From Clostridiales bacterium (GTDB lineage Bacteria; Bacillota; Clostridia; Lachnospirales; WRAX01), in contig JAISHX010000071.1 in assembly GCA_031262335.1 (NCBI GenBank), positions 1 to 5,557 of the forward strand: a stretch of 5,557 nucleotides of DNA, given 5' to 3'. Under the pieces are notes generated by a model. The model did not search any database. It saw only the letters and a list, made by a program, of their open reading frames with translations, and had not been told where the DNA came from. Shown piece by piece: positions 5,110-5,557 of this stretch (positions are counted from its first letter, which is position 1; each line of letters begins with the position of its first letter). Position numbers and translations under genes: made by a program.

Positions 5110-5557
5110 CTAAAATCTATCAACTTCAACTACGCAAACATAATTTTCGCCGTCATCAGCAGAAATATTTTCCGAAAAACGATTTATGTCTGATTTAATT
5201 TCATCATCGGTACGTTCACAACTAAACGGCACCTCAACATCAAACGTAATCTCTGTGTGAGTTACGCATTTTGCAACCTGAAAATCATGGACAGTAAAAC
5301 TAAATTCAGTTAAATGTTCGGAAAACTTTTGTTTTATTTCCTCAAATTTTTCATCACCGACAGAAACAGGGTCTATGTGAATCAAAGCACGGCAACTAAA
5401 CTGTTCGTTAAGGCGGCGTTCTATTTTATCAATAATCTCATGCACGGCAGTAAGTTTGCTTTCGGCGGGAACTTCAACGTGCATTGTCACCATCTTGTTC
5501 CCCGGACCATAGTCGTGAACTATTATATCATGTACGCCCAAAACGCTAACGTATGAT
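5110..5557 (-). CDS. Cation diffusion facilitator (CDF) family transporter, C-terminal part (5' end outside window)
   Basis: CDF proteins export divalent metals (Zn, Mn, Fe, Co or Cd) in exchange for protons, as membrane dimers with a cytoplasmic ferredoxin-like dimerisation domain. About 149 residues of the cytoplasmic end are visible; the frame stays open to the window edge (SYVSVLG), so the TTG at 5541 is an internal Leu. The first domain carries the CDF signature VLGVHDIIVHDYGPG, then VTMHVEVPAE, the helix AVHEIIDKIERRLNEQF and ALIHIDPV, with several His that can bind metal. The last 80 or so residues repeat this order: FTVHDFQVAKC, ITFDVEVP, EIKSDINRFSENI and YVCVVEVDRF. The membrane part lies outside the window, so the metal cannot be predicted. 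The stop codon at 5110-5112 lies beside a shared terminator. Confidence 0.88.
   Translation of the reverse strand, partial: SYVSVLGVHDIIVHDYGPGNKMVTMHVEVPAESKLTAVHEIIDKIERRLNEQFSCRALIHIDPVSVGDEKFEEIKQKFSEHLTEFSFTVHDFQVAKCVTHTEITFDVEVPFSCERTDDEIKSDINRFSENISADDGENYVCVVEVDRF

Noticed and set aside
4959..5198. + strand open frame across tRNA-Glu and its terminator
   Set aside because: It reads through a tRNA and a terminator, so it cannot be a real protein gene.
5314..5556. + strand open frame opposite the CDF transporter gene
   Set aside because: Antisense shadow; the - strand carries clear CDF motifs.

Overview
This looks like a low-GC, endospore-forming member of the Firmicutes, most likely class Clostridia. 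The evidence is an intact five-gene spoVA operon (dipicolinic acid transport for spores), a methyl-accepting chemotaxis protein of motile cells, AT-rich intergenic DNA, strong AGGAGG-type ribosome binding sites and near-consensus sigma-A promoters. The genus cannot be named from the sequence alone.

Layout. (1) 1-1677, + strand: the C-terminal part of a chemotaxis receptor with three tandem HAMP-like units, whose 5' end lies outside the window; then a perfect 12-bp inverted repeat without a U-tract; then a 150-residue helical protein that may be a FlgN-like flagellar chaperone. (2) 1688-1854, + strand: a self-contained tRNA-Lys(CTT) unit with consensus promoter, tRNA and intrinsic terminator. 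(3) 4734-1845, - strand: spoVAA-spoVAB-spoVAC-spoVAD-spoVAE, tightly packed with two 4-bp stop/start overlaps and a candidate forespore sigma-G promoter just upstream. The spoVAE stop codon lies inside the terminator of the converging tRNA-Lys unit. (4) 4834-5088, + strand: a second tRNA unit, tRNA-Met(CAT) and tRNA-Glu(CTC), with consensus promoter and a probably bidirectional terminator. (5) 5557-5110, - strand: the C-terminal part of a cation diffusion facilitator metal transporter with two similar cytoplasmic domains, whose 5' end lies outside the window.

How it fits together. The SpoVA proteins form the complex that moves Ca-dipicolinic acid into the forespore and releases it at germination. 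SpoVAC and SpoVAE are visibly related membrane subunits, SpoVAD is the DPA-binding thiolase-fold subunit, and SpoVAA and SpoVAB are accessory membrane proteins. The operon sits between two + strand tRNA units whose promoters share more than the -35 and -10 boxes. Intergenic gaps are all under about 150 bases and are described below.

I see no CRISPR array, transposase, integrase or prophage gene, and no convincing new biological system. The observations most worth checking are the unusual tip sequence of the chemotaxis receptor, the nearly leaderless spoVAA start behind a candidate sigma-G promoter, the shared extended tRNA promoter, the duplicated cytoplasmic domain of the metal transporter and the mismatched anticodon stem of tRNA-Met.
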